From DASUSF01 sp036375275 (GTDB lineage Bacteria > Pseudomonadota > Alphaproteobacteria > Geminicoccales > Geminicoccaceae), in the NCBI GenBank assembly GCA_036375275.1, contig DASUSF010000015.1:1-11941 (forward strand): a stretch of DNA of 11,941 bases. The letters run 5' to 3'. The notes below the pieces were generated by a model that searched no databases, was not told the DNA's origin, and saw only the letters and a program-made list of their open reading frames with translations. Shown here piece by piece: positions 6,763 through 11,941 of this stretch (positions within the stretch are counted from its first letter, which is position 1; each line of letters begins with the position of its first letter). Both the position numbers and the translations under genes were made by a program.

Positions 6763-8382
6763 TTGGATCTCGACAACCACGCGATGCGGGCCGCGGCCGG
6801 GCAGGTCCGGTCCGCGCCGGCGGAAGAACGCCCGAGCGCGCCCACTGCGGCGGCGGCCACCCGTCTCCGCGTCCTGATCGTGGTCGGTCACCCGCGAGCG
6901 GACAGTCTCTGCGGCTCGCTGGCCGCTGCCTACGGCGCCGGCGCGGTCGCTGCCGGGGCGGAGATCCGGACGCTTCGCCTCTCCGATCTGGCGTTCGATC
7001 CCGACGTCCACGCGGTGGCGATCCGGGCGCAGCGGCTGGAGCCGGACCTGGAGCGGGCGCAGCGGCTGATCCTTTGGGCCGAGCACCTGGTGTTCGTGTT
7101 CCCGACCTGGTGGGGGCTCATGCCGGCCCGCCTCAAGGGGTTCCTCGACCGGGTCCTGACCCCCGGCTTCGCCTTCGACGAGATCGAGGGCGGGATCGGG
7201 TACGCCCCCCGGCTGCGCGGCCGCACCGCCGACCTGCTGGTCACCATGGACACGCCGGCGCTCGCGCACCGCGTCGCCTACCGGTCGCCGGGGCTCAACG
7301 CGATGCGCCGCGCGATCCTCGGGTTCTGCGGGATCGAGGTGGTGCGGACCCGGGTGTTCGACCGGGTCAAGGAGCGGAGCGAGGCGACCCGCGATGACTG
7401 GCTGATAGAGGCCGACGCGCTCGGCGCCCGGCTCGGCGCCGGACCCCGGGGTCCGACCCGGAGCATCGGCCGGCGCCTCGGCCCCTGGTTCAGGATCGCC
7501 CGGCTGCAGTTCTATCCGATGACCTGGCTGGCCGCGCTGACCGGCGCGGCGCTCGCATCGTCGTCAGGCGCCGCGCCGTTCGATGCCCCGGCCTTCGGGC
7601 TTGCGCTCGCCTTCCTCATCGCGCTGGAGTTCGCGACCGTCCTGATCAACGAGCTGGTCGACCTGGAGAGCGACCGCCAGAACCGTCTCTGGGGGCCGTT
7701 CACCGGCGGCTCGCGGGTGCTGGTCGAGGGCGAGCTCCGGCCCGAAGCGGCGCGCGCCGGGGCGGCCGTCGCCTTCGGGCTGGCGGCGGCTCTGGCATCG
7801 CTCCTGATCGGTACCGCGGCGGCGCCGCTCGCGGTCGCGGCGGTGCTGGCCGCCATGACGATCCTCGCGCTCGGCTACACGCTGCCGCCCCTCCGGCTGT
7901 CCTGGCGCACGCTCGGCGAGGCCGACGTCGCGCTGACCCACGGCCTCGGCGCGCTGCTGACCGGCTTCGTGGTCCAGGGCGGCGGGCTTGGCGACCCTAT
8001 GCCCTGGCTGCTCGGCGTGCCGCTCTCGCTCGCCGTGCTGCCGAGCATCATCCTGGCAGGCGTTCCCGACCGCGCCGCCGACGCGGCGGTCGGCAAGCGG
8101 ACGCTCGCGGTGCGCTTCGGGGTTCCGGCCGCGGTCGCGGTGGCGGCCGCCGCCGCGGCGCTCGCCGTCCTGAGCGCACTGCTGCTACCGGGTCGGTCGG
8201 GCGACCTGCTCACCGGGATCGGCTGGGTCGCGGTCCCGCACGCGGCGTGGCTGCTCGCGCACCTCCGCCGGGCGCGCCCGTGGCCCGACGAGGCGCGCCG
8301 GATCGACGGGATCCTCGTGGTCGCGCTGACCTTCATGATCTGGTTCGTCCTGCTGCCGCTCGTCCACCTCGCCCGGTCGTGA
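6763..8382 (+). CDS. Fusion: NAD(P)H:quinone oxidoreductase domain + UbiA/MenA-type prenyltransferase
   Basis: The 539-residue protein has two complete domains. Residues about 35-225 are a flavodoxin-fold NAD(P)H oxidoreductase (NQO/KefF/MdaB type): GHPRADSLCGSL (42-53), then FPTWWGLMPARLKGFLDRVL (113-132), GFAFDE and LVTMDTP. Residues about 243-539 are a UbiA-superfamily membrane enzyme with roughly nine hydrophobic segments. Its two Asp-rich motifs, NELVDLESD (296-304: Asn296, Asp300, Asp304) and VPDRAAD (434-440: Asp436, Asp440), should bind the Mg-prenyl diphosphate. FTGGSRVL (313-320) and LPPLRLS plus LGE (374-386) recall MenA-like members. The start is taken as TTG 6763 (GGAG at 6751-6754, 8-nt gap); ATG 6784 is an alternative. 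No frameshift or stop separates the domains. The reaction is inferred: prenylation of a reduced aromatic or quinol acceptor. Confidence 0.88.
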   Translation: MDLDNHAMRAAAGQVRSAPAEERPSAPTAAAATRLRVLIVVGHPRADSLCGSLAAAYGAGAVAAGAEIRTLRLSDLAFDPDVHAVAIRAQRLEPDLERAQRLILWAEHLVFVFPTWWGLMPARLKGFLDRVLTPGFAFDEIEGGIGYAPRLRGRTADLLVTMDTPALAHRVAYRSPGLNAMRRAILGFCGIEVVRTRVFDRVKERSEATRDDWLIEADALGARLGAGPRGPTRSIGRRLGPWFRIARLQFYPMTWLAALTGAALASSSGAAPFDAPAFGLALAFLIALEFATVLINELVDLESDRQNRLWGPFTGGSRVLVEGELRPEAARAGAAVAFGLAAALASLLIGTAAAPLAVAAVLAAMTILALGYTLPPLRLSWRTLGEADVALTHGLGALLTGFVVQGGGLGDPMPWLLGVPLSLAVLPSIILAGVPDRAADAAVGKRTLAVRFGVPAAVAVAAAAAALAVLSALLLPGRSGDLLTGIGWVAVPHAAWLLAHLRRARPWPDEARRIDGILVVALTFMIWFVLLPLVHLARS

Positions 8383-8391
8383 GCGGTCACG
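8378..8391. other. Palindrome spanning two convergent stop codons
   Basis: CGTGA (8378-8382) and TCACG (8387-8391) form a 5-bp dyad around GCGG. The two stop codons (fusion gene on +, lysR on -) lie inside the arms. Only 4 nt separate the genes, so no classical terminator fits between them. Confidence 0.5.
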
Positions 8392-9316
8392 TCCCCCGGC
8401 CGTCGATCTCCCAGGGCGTCGGCGAGCGGAAGCGCTGGCTCAGAAAGTCGACGAACGCCCGGACCTTCGGCGACAGGCGGCGGCCGTAGGGATGGACCGC
8501 CCAGATGTCGGAATCGAGCGACAGCATGGCGAACTCGACCGATGGGAAGATCGGCTCGAGCGCGCCGCGGCGGATGTCCGGCCCGACCATGAACAGCGGC
8601 AGGACGACGATCCCGACGCCCGCGAGCGCGGCCGTGTGCAGGGCGTCCGCGTTGTTGGTCCGGAGAGCGCCGTCGATTTCGATCGCATGTTCGCCGCTCG
8701 CGTCGCGGAAGCGCCAGACCGGTCGTCCGCCCGAAAACTTGTAGAACAGGCAGTTGTGGCGGCGGAGATCCTCCGGCGTCCCGGGTCGGCCGTGGCGCTG
8801 GAAGTAGGCCGGGCTCGCGCAGAGGATGCGCCGGGTCGGCGCGAGCTTGCGGGCGACCAGGCTGGAATCCTGCAGGACGCCGATCCGGACCGCGACGTCG
8901 ATGCCTTCCTCGACCAGGTCGACATAGCTGTCCGTCATGCCGAGGTCGATCCGGACGTCGGGGAACGCGTCCAGGAAGTCCGGCAGCGCCGGGACCACGT
9001 GCAGGCGGCCGAACACTACCGGCACGCTCAGCCTGAGCAGGCCGCGCGGCGCGGCTTCGAGGCTGGCCACGGAGAGCTTCGCCTCCTCGATCTCGCCGAG
9101 GATCCGCCGGCTGTGCTCGTGGTAGATCCGCCCGGCCTCGGTCAGGCTGAGCTTGCGCGTGGTGCGATTGAGGAGGCGGGTGCCGAGCGCATCCTCGAGC
9201 GTCCCGATGCCGCGCGCCACCGACGAAGGCGCCATCCCGAGGCGCCGGCCGGCTGCCGAGAAGCTGCCGCCGTCCACCGCCTCGACGAACAGCCGCATGC
9301 CGCTCAAGGTGTCCAG
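8387..9316 (-). CDS. LysR-family transcriptional regulator
   Basis: From a CTG start the protein has 309 residues, the usual LTTR size. An N-terminal winged helix-turn-helix (about 5-60) includes GSFSAAGRRLGMAPSSVARG (17-36) and LLNRTTRKLSLTEAG (48-62). The rest is the periplasmic-binding-protein-like effector domain. LysR proteins of this subgroup typically begin M-D-x-L-x-x-M, and here CTG aligns with that Met (CTG-D-T-L-S-G-M). GGAGGGGG (9326-9319) precedes the CTG with 5-nt spacing. The ATG at 9298 would remove six family residues and sit 23 nt from the SD; the ATG at 9481 would add 55 atypical residues. The regulator diverges from the small ORFs and GST, which are candidate targets. Effector unknown. 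Confidence 0.9.
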   Translation of the reverse strand: MDTLSGMRLFVEAVDGGSFSAAGRRLGMAPSSVARGIGTLEDALGTRLLNRTTRKLSLTEAGRIYHEHSRRILGEIEEAKLSVASLEAAPRGLLRLSVPVVFGRLHVVPALPDFLDAFPDVRIDLGMTDSYVDLVEEGIDVAVRIGVLQDSSLVARKLAPTRRILCASPAYFQRHGRPGTPEDLRRHNCLFYKFSGGRPVWRFRDASGEHAIEIDGALRTNNADALHTAALAGVGIVVLPLFMVGPDIRRGALEPIFPSVEFAMLSLDSDIWAVHPYGRRLSPKVRAFVDFLSQRFRSPTPWEIDGRGT

Positions 9317-9318
9317 GG

Positions 9319-9326
9319 CCCCCTCC
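9319..9326 (-). promoter_or_regulatory. Ribosome binding site deciding a CTG start for lysR
   Basis: On the minus strand GGAGGGGG (9326-9319) precedes CTG at 9316-9314, with 5 nt between GGAGG and the codon. The next starts, TTG 9307 and ATG 9298, are 14 and 23 nt from GGAGG, too far for normal initiation. Confidence 0.5.
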
Positions 9327-9328
9327 GG

Positions 9329-9347
9329 CTTTGCGCCAAGCGCAAAG
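9329..9347. promoter_or_regulatory. LysR-type dyad operator (T-N11-A) at the lysR start
   Basis: CTTTGCGC (9329-9336) and GCGCAAAG (9340-9347) are perfect 8-bp inverted arms around CAA. T9332 and A9344 give the T-N11-A spacing of LTTR boxes. It ends 2 nt before the lysR SD, in the divergent region with the small ORFs. It may serve autorepression, or act as an mRNA hairpin next to the SD. On the minus strand a GATAAT (9373-9368) upstream could be the lysR -10, but no good -35 was seen. Confidence 0.5.
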
Positions 9348-9415
9348 ATCTTGGACCGGACCGCCCGATTATCCAAGCCGTGGCGGAGGCTATGTTGAAG
9401 CGAGCGTCCATGACC

Positions 9416-9436
9416 CGGCCTCTCCGATGGAGGCCG
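9416..9436 (+). repeat. Small hairpin upstream of the small ORF at 9453
   Basis: CGGCCTC (9416-9422) pairs with GAGGCCG (9430-9436) around a 7-nt loop, ending 16 nt before the ATG at 9453. It could influence translation of that ORF or be chance in GC-rich DNA. Confidence 0.3.
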
Positions 9437-9452
9437 CGACCGGGGAAGAGGC

Positions 9453-9644
9453 ATGTCCGCGCTGCGCCACCACGCCGCCAACCAGCCGCATCCGGAAGGC
9501 TTGGATTCGGTCGACTTCTACGTGCGGAACGGCCACCGGCTGCACGCCCGGGCACTCCGCGAGGGGCTTCGGAGCATGATCGACCTGTTCCGCGACCTCG
9601 GGCGGCGCCGGCGGCGCTCGCGCGCAATCGCCTGGCGGCACTGA
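9453..9644 (+). CDS. Small Arg-rich protein, possibly RSP_7527-like
   Basis: The 63-residue protein has an N-terminal HPEGLDSVDFYVRNGHRLHA stretch (13-32), then an amphipathic helix ARALREGLRSMIDLFRDL (32-49) and a run of Arg (51-55). This resembles small alphaproteobacterial proteins of the RSP_7527 kind, or DUF1127-like basic proteins, by eye only. The ATG is preceded by a purine-rich GGGGAAGAGG (9442-9451). It diverges from lysR across a region with a LysR-type dyad. The composition looks protein-like rather than a shadow, because the opposite strand here is upstream of lysR. Function unknown; possibly nucleic-acid or membrane-surface binding. Confidence 0.6.
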   Translation: MSALRHHAANQPHPEGLDSVDFYVRNGHRLHARALREGLRSMIDLFRDLGRRRRRSRAIAWRH

Positions 9645-9659
9645 CGCGGCGAGAACGCC

Positions 9660-9788
9660 ATGAGCGGGCAGGCCACCCGGCGGGGCGAGATCCGGCCCAC
9701 CTGGGCGACGCTGCGCACGCACGGGCGGGCCGAGCGCGCGCGTGCGATCCGTCGGGCGCTCGGATGGCTGACGTCGCGGCGGCGGTAG
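9660..9788 (+). CDS. Very small Arg-rich ORF, second of a tandem pair
   Basis: A 42-residue frame runs from ATG 9660 to TAG 9788. Its core is AERARAIRRALGWL followed by a TSRRR end. It starts 15 nt after the previous small ORF. Both share the pattern of a basic helix RAxRxxL and a C-terminal Arg run, suggesting a diverged duplicate. The ribosome site (GGCGAG) is weak. A short GC-rich open frame can occur by chance; the shared pattern and tandem position are the support. Confidence 0.42.
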   Translation: MSGQATRRGEIRPTWATLRTHGRAERARAIRRALGWLTSRRR

Positions 9789-9836
9789 CCTCGACGGCCC
9801 CTTCTTCCGAAGCGGACCCGCGGCAAGGATACGATC

Positions 9837-10532
9837 ATGATCGACCTCTACTTCTGGACCACGCCGAACGGCTACAAGCCGCTGATCTTCTTGGAGGAGA
9901 CCGGGATCGAGCACGAGCTGAAGCCGGTCGACATCTCGATCGGCGAGCAGTTCGAGCCGGAGTTCCTGAAGATCTCGCCCAACAACCGCATGCCGGCCAT
10001 GGTCGATCACGCGCCCGCCGATGGAGGTGCGCCGATCTCCGTGTTCGAATCGGGCGCGATCCTCCAGTACCTCGCCGAGAAGACCAGCCGCTTTCTGCCG
10101 GGCGACGTGCGCGGACGGTTCGAGGTGATGCAGTGGCTGTTCTGGCAGATGGGCGGGCTCGGGCCGATGCTCGGGCAGAACCACCACTTCAGGCAGTACG
10201 CGCCGGAGCCCCTGCCGTACGCGATCGAGCGCTACGTCAACGAGACCGAGCGGCTCTACGGCGTGCTCGACGACCGGCTCGAGGACCGGGCTTACGTTGC
10301 AGGCGACTACTCGATCGCCGACATGGCGGCCTGGCCCTGGATCGTGCCCTACGAGCGGCAGGGGATGAACCTCGAGGATTTTCCTAACCTCAAGCGCTGG
10401 TTCGAGGCGATCGGCGCGCGCCCGGCGGTCCGGCGGGCGTACGAGAAGGGCAGGCGGCTGAACGAGGCCGCGACCGTGAGCGACGAATCGAGGTCGATCC
10501 TGTTCGGCCAGAAGCGACGGCGCCGGGCCTGA
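9837..10532 (+). CDS. yfcG: Glutathione S-transferase, YfcG/YghU (Nu-class) type
   Basis: The 231-residue protein resembles E. coli YfcG, a glutathione-dependent disulfide-bond oxidoreductase. The N-terminal thioredoxin-like domain has TTPNG (8-12), with Thr9 and Asn11 at the YfcG active-site positions. It continues with ISPNNRMPA (46-54), VDHAPADGG (56-64) and ESGAI (71-75), the glutathione-binding segment. The all-helical C-terminal domain has QWLFWQMGGLGPMLGQNHHF (99-118) and YSIADMAAWPW, all family hallmarks. It lacks a catalytic Cys, as expected. The C-terminus is extended and basic, ending KRRRRA. The ATG has AAGGA (9825-9829 region) upstream. It stands apart from its neighbours; LysR control is possible but unproven. 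Confidence 0.92.
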   Translation: MIDLYFWTTPNGYKPLIFLEETGIEHELKPVDISIGEQFEPEFLKISPNNRMPAMVDHAPADGGAPISVFESGAILQYLAEKTSRFLPGDVRGRFEVMQWLFWQMGGLGPMLGQNHHFRQYAPEPLPYAIERYVNETERLYGVLDDRLEDRAYVAGDYSIADMAAWPWIVPYERQGMNLEDFPNLKRWFEAIGARPAVRRAYEKGRRLNEAATVSDESRSILFGQKRRRRA

Positions 10533-10692
10533 CTCAGCCCGCCAAGGCGGAGGCGGAGCCGCTTCGGATGAGCCCGCCGCCGGCGTCGCGGAACGGTCGG
10601 CTCAGGCGCGTCTCAAAGGGGTTGGCGGACGCGGTGGAACCCGATGCCGGGGTCGAGCCTTTCCCTCTGAAGCTTCGTTGGGAGGACCGGCT
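10533..10692. other. Leader region before dedA
   Basis: These 160 bases contain only short GC-rich self-complementary bits (for example CCGCC-AA-GGCGG near 10538-10550). No convincing promoter hexamers were found. The last part carries the strong ribosome site at 10681-10686. Confidence 0.4.
10681..10686 (+). promoter_or_regulatory. Ribosome binding site deciding a CTG start for dedA
   Basis: GGAGGA is followed, after 6 nt, by an in-frame CTG at 10693-10695. A TTG at 10678 lies immediately upstream of the SD, so the SD cannot serve it. Confidence 0.55.
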
Positions 10693-11313
10693 CTGTTCGA
10701 TTTCATCTCCAAAGCCGTGGAGCAGAGCGGCTACCTCGGGATCACGCTTCTGATGTTCGCCGAGAACCTGTTCCCGCCGATCCCGTCGGAGGTGATCATG
10801 CCACTCGCCGGCTACAGTGCCGGCCGCGGCAATCTCGACATCGTGCTGGTGGTGATCGCCGGCAGCATCGGCTCGCTCGCGGGCGCGCTCCTCTGGTACT
10901 ACGTCGGCCGCTGGGTCGGGCACGAGCGGCTCCGCCGCTTCGCGTCGCGCTACGGCCGGCTGCTGACGGTCGAGCCGCGCGAGCTCGACAGCGCGTTCGC
11001 GTGGTTCCAGGACCACGGCGGCAAGGCGGTGTTCTTCGGCCGGCTGATCCCGGCGGTGCGCACGTTGATCTCGGTTCCGGCGGGGATCTTCGACATGCCG
11101 ATGACGCGCTTCCTGCTCTGGTCGGGCCTCGGCACCATGATCTGGACCACGGTGCTCGCCATGGCCGGCTACGCGCTCGGCGACCAGCACCAGAAGGTGG
11201 CGGCGTGGATGAACCCGATCTCCTACGGCGTGCTCGGGCTCCTCGTCGTGATCTACCTGTACCGGGTGGTCACGTTCGACCCGCACCCGGAGAAGCGCGC
11301 CGGGCGCACCTAG
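10693..11313 (+). CDS. DedA-family membrane protein (VTT/SNARE-associated domain)
   Basis: From CTG 10693 the protein has 206 residues and begins M-F-D-F-I-S, as many DedA proteins do. Visible marks are FAENLFPPIPSEVIMPLAG (22-40), with the conserved Glu24, and FFGRLIPAVRTLISVPAG (114-131), with Arg117, Pro120 and Arg123, the family signature. Several hydrophobic segments flank these (about 12-30, 49-72, 139-163, 176-193). DedA proteins act in the inner membrane as lipid transporters; some flip undecaprenyl phosphate, others affect envelope integrity or proton-force tolerance. Which role applies is not visible. The TAG stop (11311-11313) is partly formed by the left end of the palindromic repeat that follows. 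Confidence 0.9.
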   Translation: MFDFISKAVEQSGYLGITLLMFAENLFPPIPSEVIMPLAGYSAGRGNLDIVLVVIAGSIGSLAGALLWYYVGRWVGHERLRRFASRYGRLLTVEPRELDSAFAWFQDHGGKAVFFGRLIPAVRTLISVPAGIFDMPMTRFLLWSGLGTMIWTTVLAMAGYALGDQHQKVAAWMNPISYGVLGLLVVIYLYRVVTFDPHPEKRAGRT

Positions 11314-11373
11314 AGCGGATCCCGATATGACGGAACCGCCTTGCCAGCGGTTCCGATCGGGTGAATCCGCTCT
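11312..11373. repeat. Large palindromic repeat unit 1 at the end of dedA
   Basis: Three stem blocks are exact: AGAGCGGAT (11312-11320)/ATCCGCTCT (11365-11373), CCCGAT (11321-11326)/ATCGGG (11356-11361) and CGGAACCGC (11331-11339)/GCGGTTCCG (11347-11355). They are offset by a 4-nt bulge (11327-11330) and a 3-nt bulge (11362-11364), with a 7-nt loop. The 24 paired bases make a very stable hairpin. It overlaps the dedA stop and could end dedA transcription. The end sequence AGAGCGGATTC-type is, from memory, common in dispersed alphaproteobacterial repeats. Confidence 0.7.
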
Positions 11374-11387
11374 GATATATTGGAGTA

Positions 11388-11457
11388 GAGCAATCTTCTT
11401 CCGATGAGCGGAAGGACGTCCTGGTCCGATCTGCTTCTGCCTCATCGGAAATTGCTC
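11388..11457. repeat. Large palindromic repeat unit 2
   Basis: GAGCAAT (11388-11394) plus TTCCGATGAG (11399-11408) are exactly complementary to CTCATCGGAA (11441-11450) plus ATTGCTC (11451-11457). The left arm has a 4-nt insertion, CTTC (11395-11398). The interior contains the palindrome AGGACGTCCT (11413-11422). It begins 14 nt after unit 1 ends. Both units share AGAGC outer ends and a TTCCGAT core. This looks like a REP/MITE-like non-coding repeat with no gene inside. Confidence 0.68.
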
Positions 11458-11548
11458 AAGAGCACCACGCCGGTGAGGGTCGCTTCCCGGCGGTCGTTGG
11501 GGCAGGTGCGCCCGTCCGGGCGGTTCCTCCAATCGAATCTCCGCAGGC
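11458..11548. other. Remaining gap between repeat 2 and the VOC gene
   Basis: The only structure seen is CGCCCG (11509-11514) pairing with CGGGCG (11517-11522) across 2 nt. It lies downstream of the minus-strand VOC gene stop and could weakly terminate it, but no T-run follows. Confidence 0.3.
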
Positions 11549-11941
11549 TCAGTAGGGCAGGCGGATGCTGCCGTCGGCGGCCATCGGCCACTCGGGGTTC
11601 CAGGCCACCTCCCAGAGATGCCCGTCCGGGTCCGCGAAGTAGCCGGCGTAGCCGCCCCAGAAGGTGTCGCCGGCCGGTTTCGGGATGCTGGCGCCCGCCG
11701 CCTCGGCCTCGGCCATCACCGAATCCGCCTCTTCCCGGGAGCGGGCGTTGTAGCCGAGCGAGAGCGCCCGGAAGCCTGCGCCCTCCGGCGCGACCTGAGC
11801 ATCCTTCGCGAGGTCGTCACGACCGAACAGGCCGACGACCATCCCGCCCGCCTGGAAGAAGACGACCTCCGGGTGGGCGCCCGTCCGCCGCCAGCCGAGC
11901 CCCTCCTCATAGAACCGGCGCGACCGCTCGAGGTCGGCCAC
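11549..11941 (-). CDS. VOC/glyoxalase-family protein, 5' end cut off
   Basis: The visible 130 residues run off the right edge, so the N-terminus is missing. The first codon seen, GTG, lies inside the usual V-x-DLERSRRFYEEGLGW stretch and is probably not the start. One glyoxalase/bleomycin-resistance-type beta-alpha-beta-beta-beta module is seen: FYEEGLGW (10-17), then GYAGYFADPDGHLWEVAWNP (97-116), whose Glu111 is the usual C-terminal metal ligand. The ending GSIRLP is typical of a VOC subgroup. These enzymes bind a metal and act on small molecules; the substrate is unknown. It converges on dedA across the repeats. Confidence 0.88.
   Translation of the reverse strand: MADLERSRRFYEEGLGWRRTGAHPEVVFFQAGGMVVGLFGRDDLAKDAQVAPEGAGFRALSLGYNARSREEADSVMAEAEAAGASIPKPAGDTFWGGYAGYFADPDGHLWEVAWNPEWPMAADGSIRLPY

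Noticed and set aside
9351..9396. Sigma-70 promoter for the small ORFs (TTGGAC, TATGTT)
   Set aside because: No pair of hexamers has acceptable spacing; only a lone GATAAT on the minus strand looks reasonable.
9317..9481. ATG at 9481 as the lysR start
   Set aside because: It adds 55 atypical residues, runs through the T-N11-A dyad and overlaps the start of the divergent small ORF.
8492..10387. 631-codon plus-strand frame opposite lysR and through the GST gene
   Set aside because: It is an antisense/out-of-frame shadow rich in Arg, Ala and Asp. The lysR and GST frames have clear family motifs instead.
10534..11532. 332-codon minus-strand frame opposite dedA
   Set aside because: Its sequence is His/Arg/Asp-rich noise opposite a motif-complete DedA gene.

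Overview
The window is about 12 kb of very GC-rich DNA with tight gene packing. It reads as a chromosomal accessory or catabolic region of an alphaproteobacterium, perhaps of the Rhodospirillales/Geminicoccaceae type. That placement is inferred from codon bias, the LysR/SDR/GST/DedA mix, small Arg-rich proteins and dispersed palindromic repeats; no rRNA or other marker fixes it. I saw no tRNA, CRISPR array, transposase or phage gene.

Left part (1-3389). A thiamine-diphosphate enzyme of the acetolactate synthase fold (113-1789, +) converges on a two-gene minus-strand unit: a glucose-1-dehydrogenase-like SDR (2544-3389) followed 2 nt later by a four-helix DUF4149/TMEM205-like membrane protein (2095-2541). 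The 305-base convergent gap holds hairpins that look like terminators. A perfect 10-bp dyad precedes the ThDP gene, and the first 22 bases could be the tail of an outer-membrane protein gene.

Middle (3550-8382, all +). A tight three-gene unit encodes a UlaG/UPF0173 metallo-hydrolase, a GNAT acetyltransferase and an orphan lipoprotein. After a 103-base gap comes a second unit: an HpcH/HpaI aldolase, a small cupin and a 539-residue fusion. The fusion joins an NAD(P)H:quinone-oxidoreductase (flavodoxin-like) domain to a complete-looking UbiA/MenA-type membrane prenyltransferase, and is the most interesting object here. Its architecture suggests that the N-terminal domain reduces a quinone to the quinol that the C-terminal domain prenylates, or reduces the product.

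Right part (8387-11941). A LysR regulator (-) lies tail-to-tail with the fusion, 4 nt apart. It diverges from two small Arg-rich ORFs (9453-9644 and 9660-9788), then a YfcG-like GST (+), a DedA membrane protein (+) and a VOC/glyoxalase gene cut by the right edge (-). Both lysR and dedA appear to start at CTG: each has a strong Shine-Dalgarno sequence 5-6 nt before a CTG that matches the family's N-terminus. A LysR-type T-N11-A dyad sits next to the lysR start. Two large palindromic repeat units fill the dedA/VOC gap, the first overlapping the dedA stop codon.
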